Below the pieces are notes generated by a model. It had not been told where the DNA came from. It ran no database searches and was given only the letters and a program-made list of their open reading frames with translations. 64,000 bases of DNA, taken from NCBI GenBank assembly GCA_018268715.1, contig JAFDVZ010000008.1, positions 370,325-434,324 of the forward strand. Direction: 5' to 3'. Origin of the DNA: Acidobacteriota bacterium (GTDB lineage Bacteria; Acidobacteriota; Terriglobia; Bryobacterales; Bryobacteraceae). Of the stretch, positions 24,337 through 32,759 are shown one piece after another. The first letter of the stretch is position 1, and the number at the start of each line of letters is the position of its first letter. A program made the position numbers and the translations under genes.

Positions 24337-25436
24337 CAGATGACCTCGATTTCCGCCTCCAGCGCACCGGCCGCGCGGAGATTCTGAAGGATGGCGATGA
24401 TGTCCCGAGCAGTCGAACCGATGGCGGTCAGTGCGCGCACCAGATCCTCGACAGTCGCACCGGGTTTCAGGCTAACGGCTTGCGCCCGATCTTCCTTGGC
24501 GCTGGTTGTGGGCTGTTTGGTGACGGTCGTGGTTCCGCCGGAGAGCGGCGCTGGTTGTGACACGTCCACGGCTGTTTTGATCTCGACCGTCAACGATCCA
24601 TGCAGTATGGAGGCTGGCCGTATCTTGACGTCCCGGCCGACCACGATCGTACCGGTCCGCTCGTTGACGACCACTTTGGCGGGAGTATCTGCGTCCACGG
24701 TGGCCGCCTCGACCTCCGCGATGAACTCCACGCGTCTCTGTGCGTAGGCGGAAGGGACGGTCACCACAACGAGGCCGGCGTTCTCGGCGCGCGCGACCCT
24801 GGCGCTGTCTTTGGCAGGAGCGAACTGTTTGTTCAGGACTTCAACCACCCTGGCGGCGGTCGTGAAATCGGCCCGGTGTAGTTGGAGGCGGATCTGATCT
24901 CCGGGAGCGACCGTTGGAGGCGCCCGCTCGACGATGGCGCCTTCCGGCATGCGGCCCACAGTGGGGTGGTTCACCGTCTGCGAGTTCCCGCCCCGGCCGG
25001 CCACGAATCCGCCCGTCACCACCGGACCCTGCGCAACCGCGTACACCTGGCCATCAGCGGCGCGCAAAGGCGTCATGACAAGTAGCCCGCCCTGGAGATT
25101 CTGGGCGTCGCCGATCGCGGCGGCGGTCACATCGATTCTCGTTCCGGGCTGGGCGTACGGAGGCAGGTTGGCGGTCACCAGAACGGATGCGGTATTCCGA
25201 ACCAGAATGGCGGTGGCCGGCACCGAAACCCCCATCCGCACCAGCATGTTCGTAAGGCTCTGCGCCGAAAAGACGGTCTGGCGCTTGTCGCCCGTTCCAT
25301 TCAACCCGACCACAATCCCATACCCGACGAGTTGGTTGTCACGGACCCCCTCGATCGACACGATGTCCTTAAGCCGCACCGCCCCCTGGACGGCGACAAT
25401 CGACAGGATTGCGGCGACGACTCTTTTCATCGGCAC
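24336..25436 (-). CDS. flgI: Flagellar P-ring protein FlgI
   Basis: A 366-residue protein with a signal peptide (MPMKRVVAAILSIVAVQG). Conserved FlgI segments are evident: RLKDIVSIEGVRDNQLVGYG, IVVGLNGTGDK, the NVASVLVTANLP-like region (here NTASVLVTANLPPYAQPGTR), and GRDVKIRPASILHGSLTVEI. It assembles in the periplasm around the rod within the peptidoglycan layer, using FlgA as chaperone. It follows flgH after 3 bases and overlaps flgJ by one base. Its presence with flgH shows a Gram-negative type basal body with both bushing rings. Confidence 0.96.
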   Translation of the reverse strand: MPMKRVVAAILSIVAVQGAVRLKDIVSIEGVRDNQLVGYGIVVGLNGTGDKRQTVFSAQSLTNMLVRMGVSVPATAILVRNTASVLVTANLPPYAQPGTRIDVTAAAIGDAQNLQGGLLVMTPLRAADGQVYAVAQGPVVTGGFVAGRGGNSQTVNHPTVGRMPEGAIVERAPPTVAPGDQIRLQLHRADFTTAARVVEVLNKQFAPAKDSARVARAENAGLVVVTVPSAYAQRRVEFIAEVEAATVDADTPAKVVVNERTGTIVVGRDVKIRPASILHGSLTVEIKTAVDVSQPAPLSGGTTTVTKQPTTSAKEDRAQAVSLKPGATVEDLVRALTAIGSTARDIIAILQNLRAAGALEAEIEVI

Positions 25437-25439
25437 ATC

Positions 25440-26159
25440 TCAGAATGGCAACAGGCCAAGCAGAACCCGGTAAAGGATGTTCGGGCGGCGGACCGAATCG
25501 TTCACTACGCCCTTCCCGTTAATCCGAACCTCCAGGTCCGCCAGCCGGTCCGAAGAAATCTGATTCCCGGAAGTGAGGTCGGCCGGACGGATGATTCCTC
25601 TCACAATCACTTCCTGGTGCTCGGAATTCACATGGACCAGCTTCTCGCCCTCTACTACAAGGTTCCCGTTCGGGAGTACGTGGGTCACCCGAGCCGAGAG
25701 CGTCGTGGTGAACGTGCTGTCACGACTGGTTACGCCCTGACCCTGTAATTGCTGGTTGCCGGTCATGGCGGCCATGTTCGGCCACGCGCTCGTCGCCTTC
25801 AGCGCTCCGCCGAGCGCCTGAATGCCCGCGCTCGCCGACGACTTTCGGGCGGTGTTCGTCGTTCCCGTAGCGGTCGCCGACGCCTTGTCGGCCACCAGGA
25901 TCGTCACGATGTCGTCCACCCGGCTAGCTCGGAGATCTCGCACCGCGTCCACCAACTGTCCGGTGCTCGAAAACAACGAGCCCGGCGTTGCGGAGTCGGT
26001 CTGCTGCGAACGCTTCTCCACGCTACTCAGGTATTTGTCCAACGCCGATTCCGGCTCTTTGGGAATCAGTTTCTTCGGATTCGGTATGATTCCGCCCTGA
26101 AGCATCGTGCAAATCGCCGTGCTCACCAGTCCGATTCGGATTTTTCTGACCATCAGCAT
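25440..26159 (-). CDS. flgH: Flagellar L-ring protein FlgH
   Basis: A 239-residue protein from ATG 26159, with AAAGG nine bases upstream; ATG 26153 (MVRKIRIG) is a close alternative. The conserved core reads GSLFSSTGQLVDAVRDLRAS, VDDIVTILVADKASATA, and LVVEGEKLVHVNSEHQEVIVRGIIRP. FlgH forms the outer-membrane ring around the rod. It is normally a lipoprotein; here the leader ends LVSTAICTML, where Cys is preceded by Thr-Ala-Ile rather than a standard lipobox, so lipidation is uncertain. Its first 137 bases overlap the 3' end of flgA in another frame. Confidence 0.93.
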   Translation of the reverse strand: MLMVRKIRIGLVSTAICTMLQGGIIPNPKKLIPKEPESALDKYLSSVEKRSQQTDSATPGSLFSSTGQLVDAVRDLRASRVDDIVTILVADKASATATGTTNTARKSSASAGIQALGGALKATSAWPNMAAMTGNQQLQGQGVTSRDSTFTTTLSARVTHVLPNGNLVVEGEKLVHVNSEHQEVIVRGIIRPADLTSGNQISSDRLADLEVRINGKGVVNDSVRRPNILYRVLLGLLPF

Positions 26160-27036
26160 GTATGACGACCTTTCCCTTCTCTTCCACGTACGCCCGGTAG
26201 CGTTTCCCACTGTCGGTTGCCGTAACCAGCACAGGCTGGCTAATCCTTCCCCCGGTCTCGGCCCGAGCGCTGAAGCGGAGGCTCACCCCGCCGCTTGACA
26301 CCTCGACATCCACAGCATCGCCGGACTCGACCGCGTTCGGCTCTTCCACAAGCGTTGCCGTCAGCGGTTGCCCCGCCCGGAGTGACCGCGCCGCCTGCTT
26401 TCCAATCACCTGATTCAGCTCCTGGATCGGAGCCGTAGCGAACGGATGCCTCCACCCGGATTTCAAAACCACTTGCTGGGCTCCGATCCGGCTCCGCGCC
26501 GGAATCGCCGAAACCGTTTCCACCCAACGTTCCAACCGGGTAATCCGCACCTTCGCCCAGATCGCGACCGTGCTCCTGCCGTCGTACCGTAAGCGCCCTC
26601 GCCAGACCACCGACGGATCGGCCGCCGCGATAGCGGGCCGAGGCAGTTCCGTCTCCTTGAACTCGATCTCGCCCGCCGGAACCGGGTACCGGCTGTAGTC
26701 GACGATCTCAATGCGGGCCCCTTCGCCTGAGGCGTGCTCAAGGGCTTGCCGGACGGCGGATTCCTCGAGAATCTGGGTCCGTCGCTCGAAACACAGCGAG
26801 GCGGGCGTTTCCCAAACGAACCCAGCGGATCGCGCGATGCCCGCCAGCGTCCGCGCATCGATCACCCGTCGGACGCCCGGCGTCGGGGCGAACCCGACGA
26901 CGAGATCGGCGGGCAAAGCCGAAAAAGCCCGTTCCGCGCGCGCCAGGTCCGCGCCGAGAATCCGTGCGCCGTCCACCTGCGTGCAGGCCTTCGCCGCACC
27001 CGCCAAAATCGCCAGTATCGCCAGTAGCCGCACCAT
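26023..27036 (-). CDS. flgA: Flagellar P-ring assembly chaperone FlgA
   Basis: A 337-residue protein with a signal peptide (MVRLLAILAILAGAAKA). The C-terminal third has the SAF/FlgA domain pattern: ARSLRAGQPLTATLVEEPNAV, GDAVDVEVSSGGVSLRFSAR, and KRYRAYVEEKGKVVI. FlgA is a periplasmic chaperone that helps FlgI form the P-ring. The typical family end falls at about residue 292; a further 45 charged, apparently disordered residues read out of frame through the flgH start, so the true stop may have been lost or the annotated tail may be an artefact of a frameshift. It follows flgG after 3 bases. Confidence 0.85.
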   Translation of the reverse strand: MVRLLAILAILAGAAKACTQVDGARILGADLARAERAFSALPADLVVGFAPTPGVRRVIDARTLAGIARSAGFVWETPASLCFERRTQILEESAVRQALEHASGEGARIEIVDYSRYPVPAGEIEFKETELPRPAIAAADPSVVWRGRLRYDGRSTVAIWAKVRITRLERWVETVSAIPARSRIGAQQVVLKSGWRHPFATAPIQELNQVIGKQAARSLRAGQPLTATLVEEPNAVESGDAVDVEVSSGGVSLRFSARAETGGRISQPVLVTATDSGKRYRAYVEEKGKVVIHADGQKNPNRTGEHGDLHDASGRNHTESEETDSQRAGIGVGQIPE

Positions 27037-27039
27037 CGC

Positions 27040-27831
27040 TTACTGCCTCAAGTTGTTGACCTGGCTGTACATTTCGTCGGCAGCTTTGACAACCTTGGAG
27101 TTCGCTTCGTAGGCTCGCTGGCTGACAATCATGTTGATGAACTCCTCGACGACATTCACGTTCGACTGTTCGAGGTACCCTTGCAGCAGCGTGCCCATGC
27201 CCTCCTGACCGCCGGGATTGCCGACCGTCGCCTCGCCGCTCGCATCGGTTGGCGTGAACAGGCTGTTGCCGATGCTGTTCAGGCCGGCCGGATTGGTGAA
27301 ATTTGCCAACTGGATCTGACCCGCGATCTGGCTCGCGGTCTGCCCGGGCAACTGGTAGCTGACCGTGCCATCCGTCGCGATCGTCACCGACTGCGCCTGC
27401 TGAGGAACGGTAATCTGCGGTTCAATGGCGTCGCCGTCGCTGGTGACCAGGTTGCCGTCACGGTCCACCTGAAAGGCGCCCGATCGCGTGTAAGCCAGTT
27501 CACCAGAGGGCCGGCGAACCTGAAAGAAGCCCTTTCCCTGAATCACCGCGTCGAGCGGATTGTTGGTCAGCTGAAAGTTCCCCTGCAAGAAAATCACTTC
27601 GTTCGAAGCAGGCCGAGTGCCCAGCCCTAGCTGGAGTCCACTCGGAACCGTGGTCTGCGACCCGGCCGCCGCGCCCGGCTGTACAACGTTCTGGTATAGC
27701 AGGTCGTGAAACTGCGCTCGCCGGGCCTTGAAGCCCGTAGTATTGGCGTTCGCCAGGTTGTTGGCGATGTTGTCGATGTTCATCTGCTGCGCGGTCATTC
27801 CGCTGCCAGCGCTGTACAGTGCTCGAATCAT
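27040..27831 (-). CDS. flgG: Distal rod protein FlgG
   Basis: A 263-residue protein with the rod/hook N-terminal motif MIRALYSAGSGMTAQQMNID and NNLANANTTGFKA, the FlgG core (GTRPASNEVIFLQGNFQLTN, GKGFFQVRRPSGE), and the C-terminal heptad helix NVVEEFINMIVSQRAYEANS. It forms the distal rod of the basal body. It is preceded by AAGGAGC six bases before the ATG, and flgF ends 11 bases upstream. Length is normal for the family. Confidence 0.96.
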   Translation of the reverse strand: MIRALYSAGSGMTAQQMNIDNIANNLANANTTGFKARRAQFHDLLYQNVVQPGAAAGSQTTVPSGLQLGLGTRPASNEVIFLQGNFQLTNNPLDAVIQGKGFFQVRRPSGELAYTRSGAFQVDRDGNLVTSDGDAIEPQITVPQQAQSVTIATDGTVSYQLPGQTASQIAGQIQLANFTNPAGLNSIGNSLFTPTDASGEATVGNPGGQEGMGTLLQGYLEQSNVNVVEEFINMIVSQRAYEANSKVVKAADEMYSQVNNLRQ

Positions 27832-27842
27832 GACGTTGCTCC

Positions 27843-28589
27843 TTAGCTGACTTTCGCTACCTGGTCGATTAACTGTTTGTTCATGTCATTGCCAATCGAC
27901 GCCGCGCGTTGCAGCATCTCGAATTGGCGCATCACGTTGACGAGCTTCACGGCAGCTTCCGCGACAGGCACGTTCGACGACTCGAGCGTTCCCTGGTGCA
28001 CTTCTCCGGAGATCGACAGCTTGGGATTCGGCCCGTCGATCCGGAAGTATGTGGACCCCTGCTTCATCAGCTTCGCGTTGTCTTCCATCTCGGCCGTCAC
28101 GAGCGTCGCCACGGCCTGCCCGTTCTGATGAATGACGCCCTTGGCGTCGACGTTAATGGCGGCGGTCGTATCGAGCGTCGCCGGCTCCCCGTCCGGGCGC
28201 AGCACCCGCACCGTCTGCCCGTCCTGCGTAATCACCTGCCCCTTCGGCGAGAGCCGGAAGTTGCCGTTCCGTGTATATAAAGGTCCGTTCGCCGTGTCGA
28301 CGACAAAGAAGCCCTTGCCTGCGATGGCCAGGTCCAACGCATTCCCGGTGGAAAGCAGCGTGCCCTGACCGAAATCGGTCCAGTGACGCTCCACCACGGG
28401 AGACGTGGTCGGATCCGGTCGCCATTCGTCGGTTGCGTCGACCGCCTCTTGCGACACATATAGGTTGTAGAACTCACGGTCCGATTTGAAACCGGCCGTA
28501 CCGGAATTCGATACATTGTTGGCGAGCATGTCGAGCGATTCCATGCGCGACTTCATGCCGCTTGCCGCCGAGATCAACAACGGGTCCAT
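27843..28589 (-). CDS. flgF: Proximal rod protein FlgF
   Basis: A 248-residue rod protein: N-terminal MDPLLISAASGMKSRMESLD and NNVSNSGTAGFKS, central GKGFFVVDTANGPLYTRNG, and C-terminal EAAVKLVNVMRQFEMLQRAA. It is slightly shorter and more divergent than FlgG and lies directly before it, which favours FlgF. It is the first gene of the minus-strand operon that continues with flgG, flgA, flgH, flgI, flgJ and flgM. A GG-N10-GC element at 28605-28620 lies just before the start and could be a sigma-54 promoter. Confidence 0.88.
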   Translation of the reverse strand: MDPLLISAASGMKSRMESLDMLANNVSNSGTAGFKSDREFYNLYVSQEAVDATDEWRPDPTTSPVVERHWTDFGQGTLLSTGNALDLAIAGKGFFVVDTANGPLYTRNGNFRLSPKGQVITQDGQTVRVLRPDGEPATLDTTAAINVDAKGVIHQNGQAVATLVTAEMEDNAKLMKQGSTYFRIDGPNPKLSISGEVHQGTLESSNVPVAEAAVKLVNVMRQFEMLQRAASIGNDMNKQLIDQVAKVS

Positions 28590-28604
28590 AGACGCAAGAC
28601 ATGA

Positions 28605-28620
28605 TGCAATTCGGTGGCCG
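28605..28620 (-). promoter_or_regulatory. Possible sigma-54 promoter for flgF
   Basis: Read on the minus strand this is CGGCCACCGAATTGCA, with the invariant GG and GC separated by exactly 10 bases and a good TTGCA -12 element; the -24 element is imperfect. The expected transcription start is about 5 bases before the flgF ATG, which is very short for a leadered gene. Confidence 0.28.
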
Positions 28621-28763
28621 CTACTTTTTGCTCTCGGATTCGGCTATTTTGCCGAAAAGAACCGAGAAGGCATGTTTCACATCGGCGAAAAAATGCCGTT
28701 TTGAAACAGATGGCAAGATCCTGACAGCTCCAAACGTTCCAAAACCGCAACTTTTCAACGTAT

Positions 28764-30566
28764 TTGCTGTGGCCACGAACTTGCCTGAATGGAAGCGTGC
28801 AACCTCTCGGCGCTCTCCCGGCCCAGTCCAATGCGCTCCGTTCCTGGAACGGAAACACGAACGCCGCCCCGGCGTTCGATTTCCTCGCCCTCCTGTTAAA
28901 TGGTGTGGAAGCGAACTCGGAGGTGGTCGACCTTTCCGACACTGGCGCGCTGGCAAACGCGGCGACAGTCAGCGGCCGCGACTCCAGCCGAGCGGCGGTC
29001 TCCTCCGATCTGGACGACCAGGATTCCCCCAAGAATAAGAAGAAGACCGACGACGGTAGCGCGGCAGCCCTGTCAATGGTCGACCCCAGGTTCCTGCAAC
29101 AGCCGTTCATGCAGGCGCCCGTCCAACTGCGGATCCCCGCATCCTTTGGGACGAATGTAGATGATTCGTCGGCCGAAGCTGTATCCTCGGGCTCCACCGA
29201 CGTATCCTCGACGCAGTCGACGATGGCAACCGCGACGATGGGGCAAACGTTCCCGGCGCGCGAGAGCACGGTGGCGGCAGACAGCACTCCGCTGGACCTG
29301 GGTCAAGCGCGAACGACACCAGCCGTCGACGGAGCGTTTCATAGCGCCGTCCGAACCGAATCAGCTCGGATAAATCCGGTTCTGGAGGGCGCCAGCGACA
29401 GCCGCGATCACCAGTCCCCCCTGGCATTATCGATGGACCTCCAGGCGACGGACGCGACATCGACCGCGAACGCCCAGCCATCCGATCCCTCACAACCGGC
29501 AGCCAGCGTCTCCGCCCCCGATCGGTCACCAGTGGTCGAACCAGCAGGAACAACGGCCGGCCTCCGTACGAATAGGCAAGTGGCCGCCGCCGTTGCCTTG
29601 GAACAGAAGTCCGTGCGGCGCGAAAGCATGACCACAACGGGTAGAACGGCGCCGGTCGAATCGGAGGCGGTTCTAGCAGCAACTGCCGCCGCCACAGCCT
29701 CGACGGGGACGAACCGGAGCAGTCGGAAAGCTTCGTCCGAAGGGGTGGAACTGATTGGGCAGACCTCCGCGTCAGCCTCGCACCGCCGTGGCAAGTCGAA
29801 CGGAGCGGAAACAAGCCAGGCGATGCCAACGGCGGCGCAACCCGCGGCGAGCGTCGCGACCGGCGAGTCGGACTCCTCGGGACGCGATCACCGGGACCAC
29901 CAGTCCCGCGATGCCTCTCCGACGGGTGCCGCCAGCCGAAAATCCCGCGCCCAGGCTGAAGAGGCCTCGGATCAGCCGGTTTCCGAACCAGCGGTAAGTC
30001 GGGAATCAATCAGCCCGCCGCTGCACCAACGTCCGGCGGTCGAGGATTCGAACGGGCGGCTCGAGACCACTCCACGTTCATCCGAGGCGTCCCGGGCCCA
30101 ACCGGCAAACGAGCCCCCCGCGACCGAAACGGTCAAGGCGGCCCCACTCCGCGAAATCTCCCTTAAGGTCCGGGGCGATACGGACGCCGGCGTTGACGTT
30201 CACATCCTTGAGGACAAGGGCAAGGTCCATGTGGAGGTGCGCACGGCCGACTCGCACCTGGCCACGTCACTGCGTGAAAACGTCGGCGATCTGGTCGGAA
30301 ATCTGGACAAATCCGGATACCGGACCGAGAGTTTGAAGACCCATCAGGACTCCCCAACGGTCAGCGCGACCGACGGAGCGCAACAGGCGTCCACCAACAC
30401 TGGTGGGCGGCAATCCAGCGCGGAGCAGGACCCGATGGCCGGACAGGGCGGCCAATCCGGGCAGCAGCACCAGCAAGGCCACGGACGCGGAAACCGTCCC
30501 CGATGGCTCGATGAGATCGTCAGGAACTTCGATCCGACGGTGCAGGAGAAGGAGAACGAGGACTAA
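28764..30566 (+). CDS. fliK: Flagellar hook-length control protein FliK
   Basis: A protein of about 600 residues, mostly Ser/Thr/Ala/Gln-rich and probably disordered (residues about 60-460). A folded C-terminal domain of FliK type follows: REISLKVRGDTDAGVDVHI, KVHVEVRTADSHLATSLREN, VGDLVGNLDKSGYRTESL. FliK measures hook length during export and switches FlhB to filament substrates. Position before flgD and flgE supports the call. There is no ATG start: the candidates are TTG 28764 and GTG 28797, neither with a well-spaced ribosome-binding site, so the N-terminus is uncertain. The stop shares one base with the flgD ATG. Confidence 0.82.
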   Translation: MLWPRTCLNGSVQPLGALPAQSNALRSWNGNTNAAPAFDFLALLLNGVEANSEVVDLSDTGALANAATVSGRDSSRAAVSSDLDDQDSPKNKKKTDDGSAAALSMVDPRFLQQPFMQAPVQLRIPASFGTNVDDSSAEAVSSGSTDVSSTQSTMATATMGQTFPARESTVAADSTPLDLGQARTTPAVDGAFHSAVRTESARINPVLEGASDSRDHQSPLALSMDLQATDATSTANAQPSDPSQPAASVSAPDRSPVVEPAGTTAGLRTNRQVAAAVALEQKSVRRESMTTTGRTAPVESEAVLAATAAATASTGTNRSSRKASSEGVELIGQTSASASHRRGKSNGAETSQAMPTAAQPAASVATGESDSSGRDHRDHQSRDASPTGAASRKSRAQAEEASDQPVSEPAVSRESISPPLHQRPAVEDSNGRLETTPRSSEASRAQPANEPPATETVKAAPLREISLKVRGDTDAGVDVHILEDKGKVHVEVRTADSHLATSLRENVGDLVGNLDKSGYRTESLKTHQDSPTVSATDGAQQASTNTGGRQSSAEQDPMAGQGGQSGQQHQQGHGRGNRPRWLDEIVRNFDPTVQEKENED

Positions 30567-30925
30567 TGGCAATCGATCCATTTGCGGCGACATCCGGGAC
30601 ATCGGCAACGTCCGGCGCGTCTGGCGCTAGCACATCTAAGTCGACGGCTTCCGCGACGAATTCGCTGGCGAACGAGAACACTTTTCTACAGCTCTTCATC
30701 GCGCAGCTCAAGAATCAGGACCCGATGAATCCGCAGGACGGGACCCAATTCGTCGCTCAGTTGGCGACCTTCAGCAATCTTGAACAGGTAATCCAGATGC
30801 GCCAGGACATCGGGTCCATCAAGACCGACCTGGAGTCGTACGTCACGGCGGCCAGCGGCGCCGGATCCTCGACAACTTCCAGCGGCTCATCCAGCTCAAC
30901 GGATTCTACGACGAATAACGGGTAA
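30566..30925 (+). CDS. flgD: Short hook-capping protein FlgD (N-terminal domain only)
   Basis: A 119-residue protein with the FlgD signature NTFLQLFIAQLKNQDPMNPQ followed by FVAQLATFSNLEQ and a helix ending near residue 92. It then runs into a Ser/Thr/Gly tail. FlgD caps the growing hook and guides FlgE subunits. Typical FlgD has a further 100 or more residues of Ig/Tudor-like fold, absent here; no frameshift is needed to explain this because flgE begins 17 bases after the stop. A short FlgD of this kind is known in several phyla. The start is coupled to fliK. Confidence 0.9.
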   Translation: MAIDPFAATSGTSATSGASGASTSKSTASATNSLANENTFLQLFIAQLKNQDPMNPQDGTQFVAQLATFSNLEQVIQMRQDIGSIKTDLESYVTAASGAGSSTTSSGSSSSTDSTTNNG

Positions 30926-30942
30926 AGGACGAAAGGCTCAAT

Positions 30943-32193
30943 ATGCTCACATCATTTTCGACAGCGCTCTCAGCGCTCAACGCCACGACAACCGCCATTG
31001 ACGTCGTCGGCAATAACCTTGCGAACCTCAACACGCCGGGATTCAAAACCAGCGTGGTGTCGTTCCATGACCTGGTCACCCAGTCGCTGGGCGCGGGTCT
31101 GGGCGAAACCCAGGTCGGGTTCGGCGTGGGCAGTCCGATCACCCTCCGCCAGTTCACCCAAGGCGGCCTACAAACCACGGGAGGAACGTTGGACGCCGCA
31201 ATTCAGGGCGACGGATTTTTTGTAGTGAAAGATTCCAACAACAACACACTCTATACTCGTGGAGGTAATCTGCAGGTTGATCTGAAGGGTAATCTAACCA
31301 CGGCTACGGGTGAGAAGCTCCAGGGCTGGACGGATTTCACCGGTTCAGGAAACGTTGACACGAACACCGCAGTCAGCGACATCGTGCTCCCGGTCGGCAC
31401 TCTGAAGGCGCCCACCGTAACCAACACCATGTCGGTGGACCTGAACCTCAACGCAGGCGCCGTGGCTGGCGAAGCGACCGGCGCGTTCTCCACTTCCATT
31501 GAGGTGTTCGACTCGCTCGGCAACTCTCACATGGTGACCTTCAATTTCACTAAATCCGATACGGCGAACCAGTGGAACTACTCCGTCAGCGTCCCCGACG
31601 CCGACTTCGGCTCCGCGTACACGCCGGTCACGGGATCGCTCACCTTCGACGGCAATGGCAAGCTCACCAGTCCGACGTCCACCGACGCCGCGCCCGTCAT
31701 TCCGCTGACCGGCCTCGCCGACGGCGCCAGCGACATGAGCATCACCTGGAACATATTTAATAACGGCGTCCCCAGGATCTCGCAGTACTCCCAGACCTCG
31801 GCGACGGCCGCCAACGATCAGGACGGAGGACCGGCCGCCAACCTGATCCGCGTCGGCCTGGCCGACGGTGGAAAGGTCGTAGCCCTGTATTCCAACGGCA
31901 CTCAGACGGTGGTCGGACAGGTGGCGATGGCCCTGATCCGCAACCCCCAGTCGCTGATCGCCATGGGGAACAGCAACTTCGGACTGAGCGCCCGCAGCGC
32001 CCTCCCCGCGGTAGGTTTGCCGAACACGGGCGGTCGCGGCGCCGTGCTGGGCGGTTCGGTGGAAGGCTCCACCGTTGACATCGCAAAGGAATTCACGAAC
32101 CTGATCGTTCTTCAGCGCGCCTATCAGGCCAACTCCAAAGTCGTCACGACGGTCGACCAGTTGAGCCAGGACACGATCAACCTGAAGCAGTAA
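30943..32193 (+). CDS. flgE: Flagellar hook protein FlgE
   Basis: A 416-residue protein with the N-terminal motif MLTSFSTALSALNATTTAID and NNLANLNTPGFKTS, the FlgE-type QGDGFFVVKDSNNNTLYTRGG, and the C-terminal EGSTVDIAKEFTNLIVLQRA helix. It polymerises outside the cell into the hook. AAAGG precedes the ATG by 8 bases. It lies between flgD and a fliN gene in the plus-strand operon. Length is near the usual 400-420 residues. Confidence 0.96.
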   Translation: MLTSFSTALSALNATTTAIDVVGNNLANLNTPGFKTSVVSFHDLVTQSLGAGLGETQVGFGVGSPITLRQFTQGGLQTTGGTLDAAIQGDGFFVVKDSNNNTLYTRGGNLQVDLKGNLTTATGEKLQGWTDFTGSGNVDTNTAVSDIVLPVGTLKAPTVTNTMSVDLNLNAGAVAGEATGAFSTSIEVFDSLGNSHMVTFNFTKSDTANQWNYSVSVPDADFGSAYTPVTGSLTFDGNGKLTSPTSTDAAPVIPLTGLADGASDMSITWNIFNNGVPRISQYSQTSATAANDQDGGPAANLIRVGLADGGKVVALYSNGTQTVVGQVAMALIRNPQSLIAMGNSNFGLSARSALPAVGLPNTGGRGAVLGGSVEGSTVDIAKEFTNLIVLQRAYQANSKVVTTVDQLSQDTINLKQ

Positions 32194-32200
32194 TACGGCG

Positions 32201-32449
32201 ATGACGGTACTCGAGCAACTCTCGCACATGGCGGACCTGCCGGTCACGGTCGACATCGAACTCGACCGGCGGGTCATGACCATGCGCGAGGTGCTCGAAC
32301 TGGACGTCGGCAGCGTGATCAAGATGACCCGCTCCGCCGGCGAGAACATCGACGTCCTGGTTGGCGGCACGCTGGTCGGATCGGGCGAAATCGTCATTAT
32401 CGAGGACACCGTCGGAGTCCGCATCACGGACTTCGCCAGCGAGGAATAG
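32201..32449 (+). CDS. fliN: Flagellar motor switch protein FliN (single SpoA domain)
   Basis: An 82-residue protein made up almost entirely of one SpoA/FliN domain: LPVTVDIELDRRVMTMREVL, LDVGSVIKMTR, NIDVLVGGTLVGSGEIVII, GVRITDFAS. FliN forms the base of the cytoplasmic C-ring with FliM and helps dock the export ATPase. It is shorter than many FliN proteins, lacking the N-terminal extension. It starts 7 bases after flgE and precedes fliO. A second, longer FliN-type gene occurs at 39672, so the locus encodes two; fliM is not in the window. Confidence 0.93.
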   Translation: MTVLEQLSHMADLPVTVDIELDRRVMTMREVLELDVGSVIKMTRSAGENIDVLVGGTLVGSGEIVIIEDTVGVRITDFASEE

Positions 32450-32471
32450 ACCGGGTTCTCCACTAACTCAT

Positions 32472-32759
32472 GTGGAGTTGTTTAGCCAGTTCGCGTCCGT
32501 GCTGTTCGTACTCGCCCTGGTCGGGTGTTTCGCGTACTGGCTCCGGCGTGGAATGCCATCATTGCCTGGGCGCGGATTCGGACGCGTCGGCGCATCCAGA
32601 AGATTCCGGATCGTCCAGCGATCGCCGTTGACCGCTCAGCACTGCCTGCATCTGGTCCGAATGGAGGATCAGGAGTGGGTGATCGCCACGCACCCGCAAG
32701 GGGTGACGATTCTGCGTCGACGACGGCTGGAGGCGGATGGAAGGGAGCAGACCGCATGA
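32472..32759 (+). CDS. fliO: Flagellar export protein FliO
   Basis: A 95-residue membrane protein starting at GTG 32472. It has one transmembrane helix (FASVLFVLALVGCFAYWL) followed by a small FliO domain with RRFRIVQRSPLTAQHCLHL and EWVIATHPQGVTIL. FliO helps assemble the FliP ring of the export gate. Small size and low similarity are normal for FliO; the position directly before fliP, with an ATGA overlap, makes the identity secure. No Shine-Dalgarno is seen before the GTG. Confidence 0.85.
   Translation: MELFSQFASVLFVLALVGCFAYWLRRGMPSLPGRGFGRVGASRRFRIVQRSPLTAQHCLHLVRMEDQEWVIATHPQGVTILRRRRLEADGREQTA

Noticed and set aside
28614-28700. Small inverted repeats (TTCGGC/GCCGAA and CGGC/GCCG) in the flgF-fliK gap considered as terminators
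   Set aside because: No gene ends there on either strand, and the stems are only 4-6 bp without a proper T-run.
28601-29038. A 145-codon frame overlapping the start of fliK
   Set aside because: It has an ATG, but its product shows no family features and it ends inside the FliK frame, which is supported by its C-terminal domain and by coupling to flgD.
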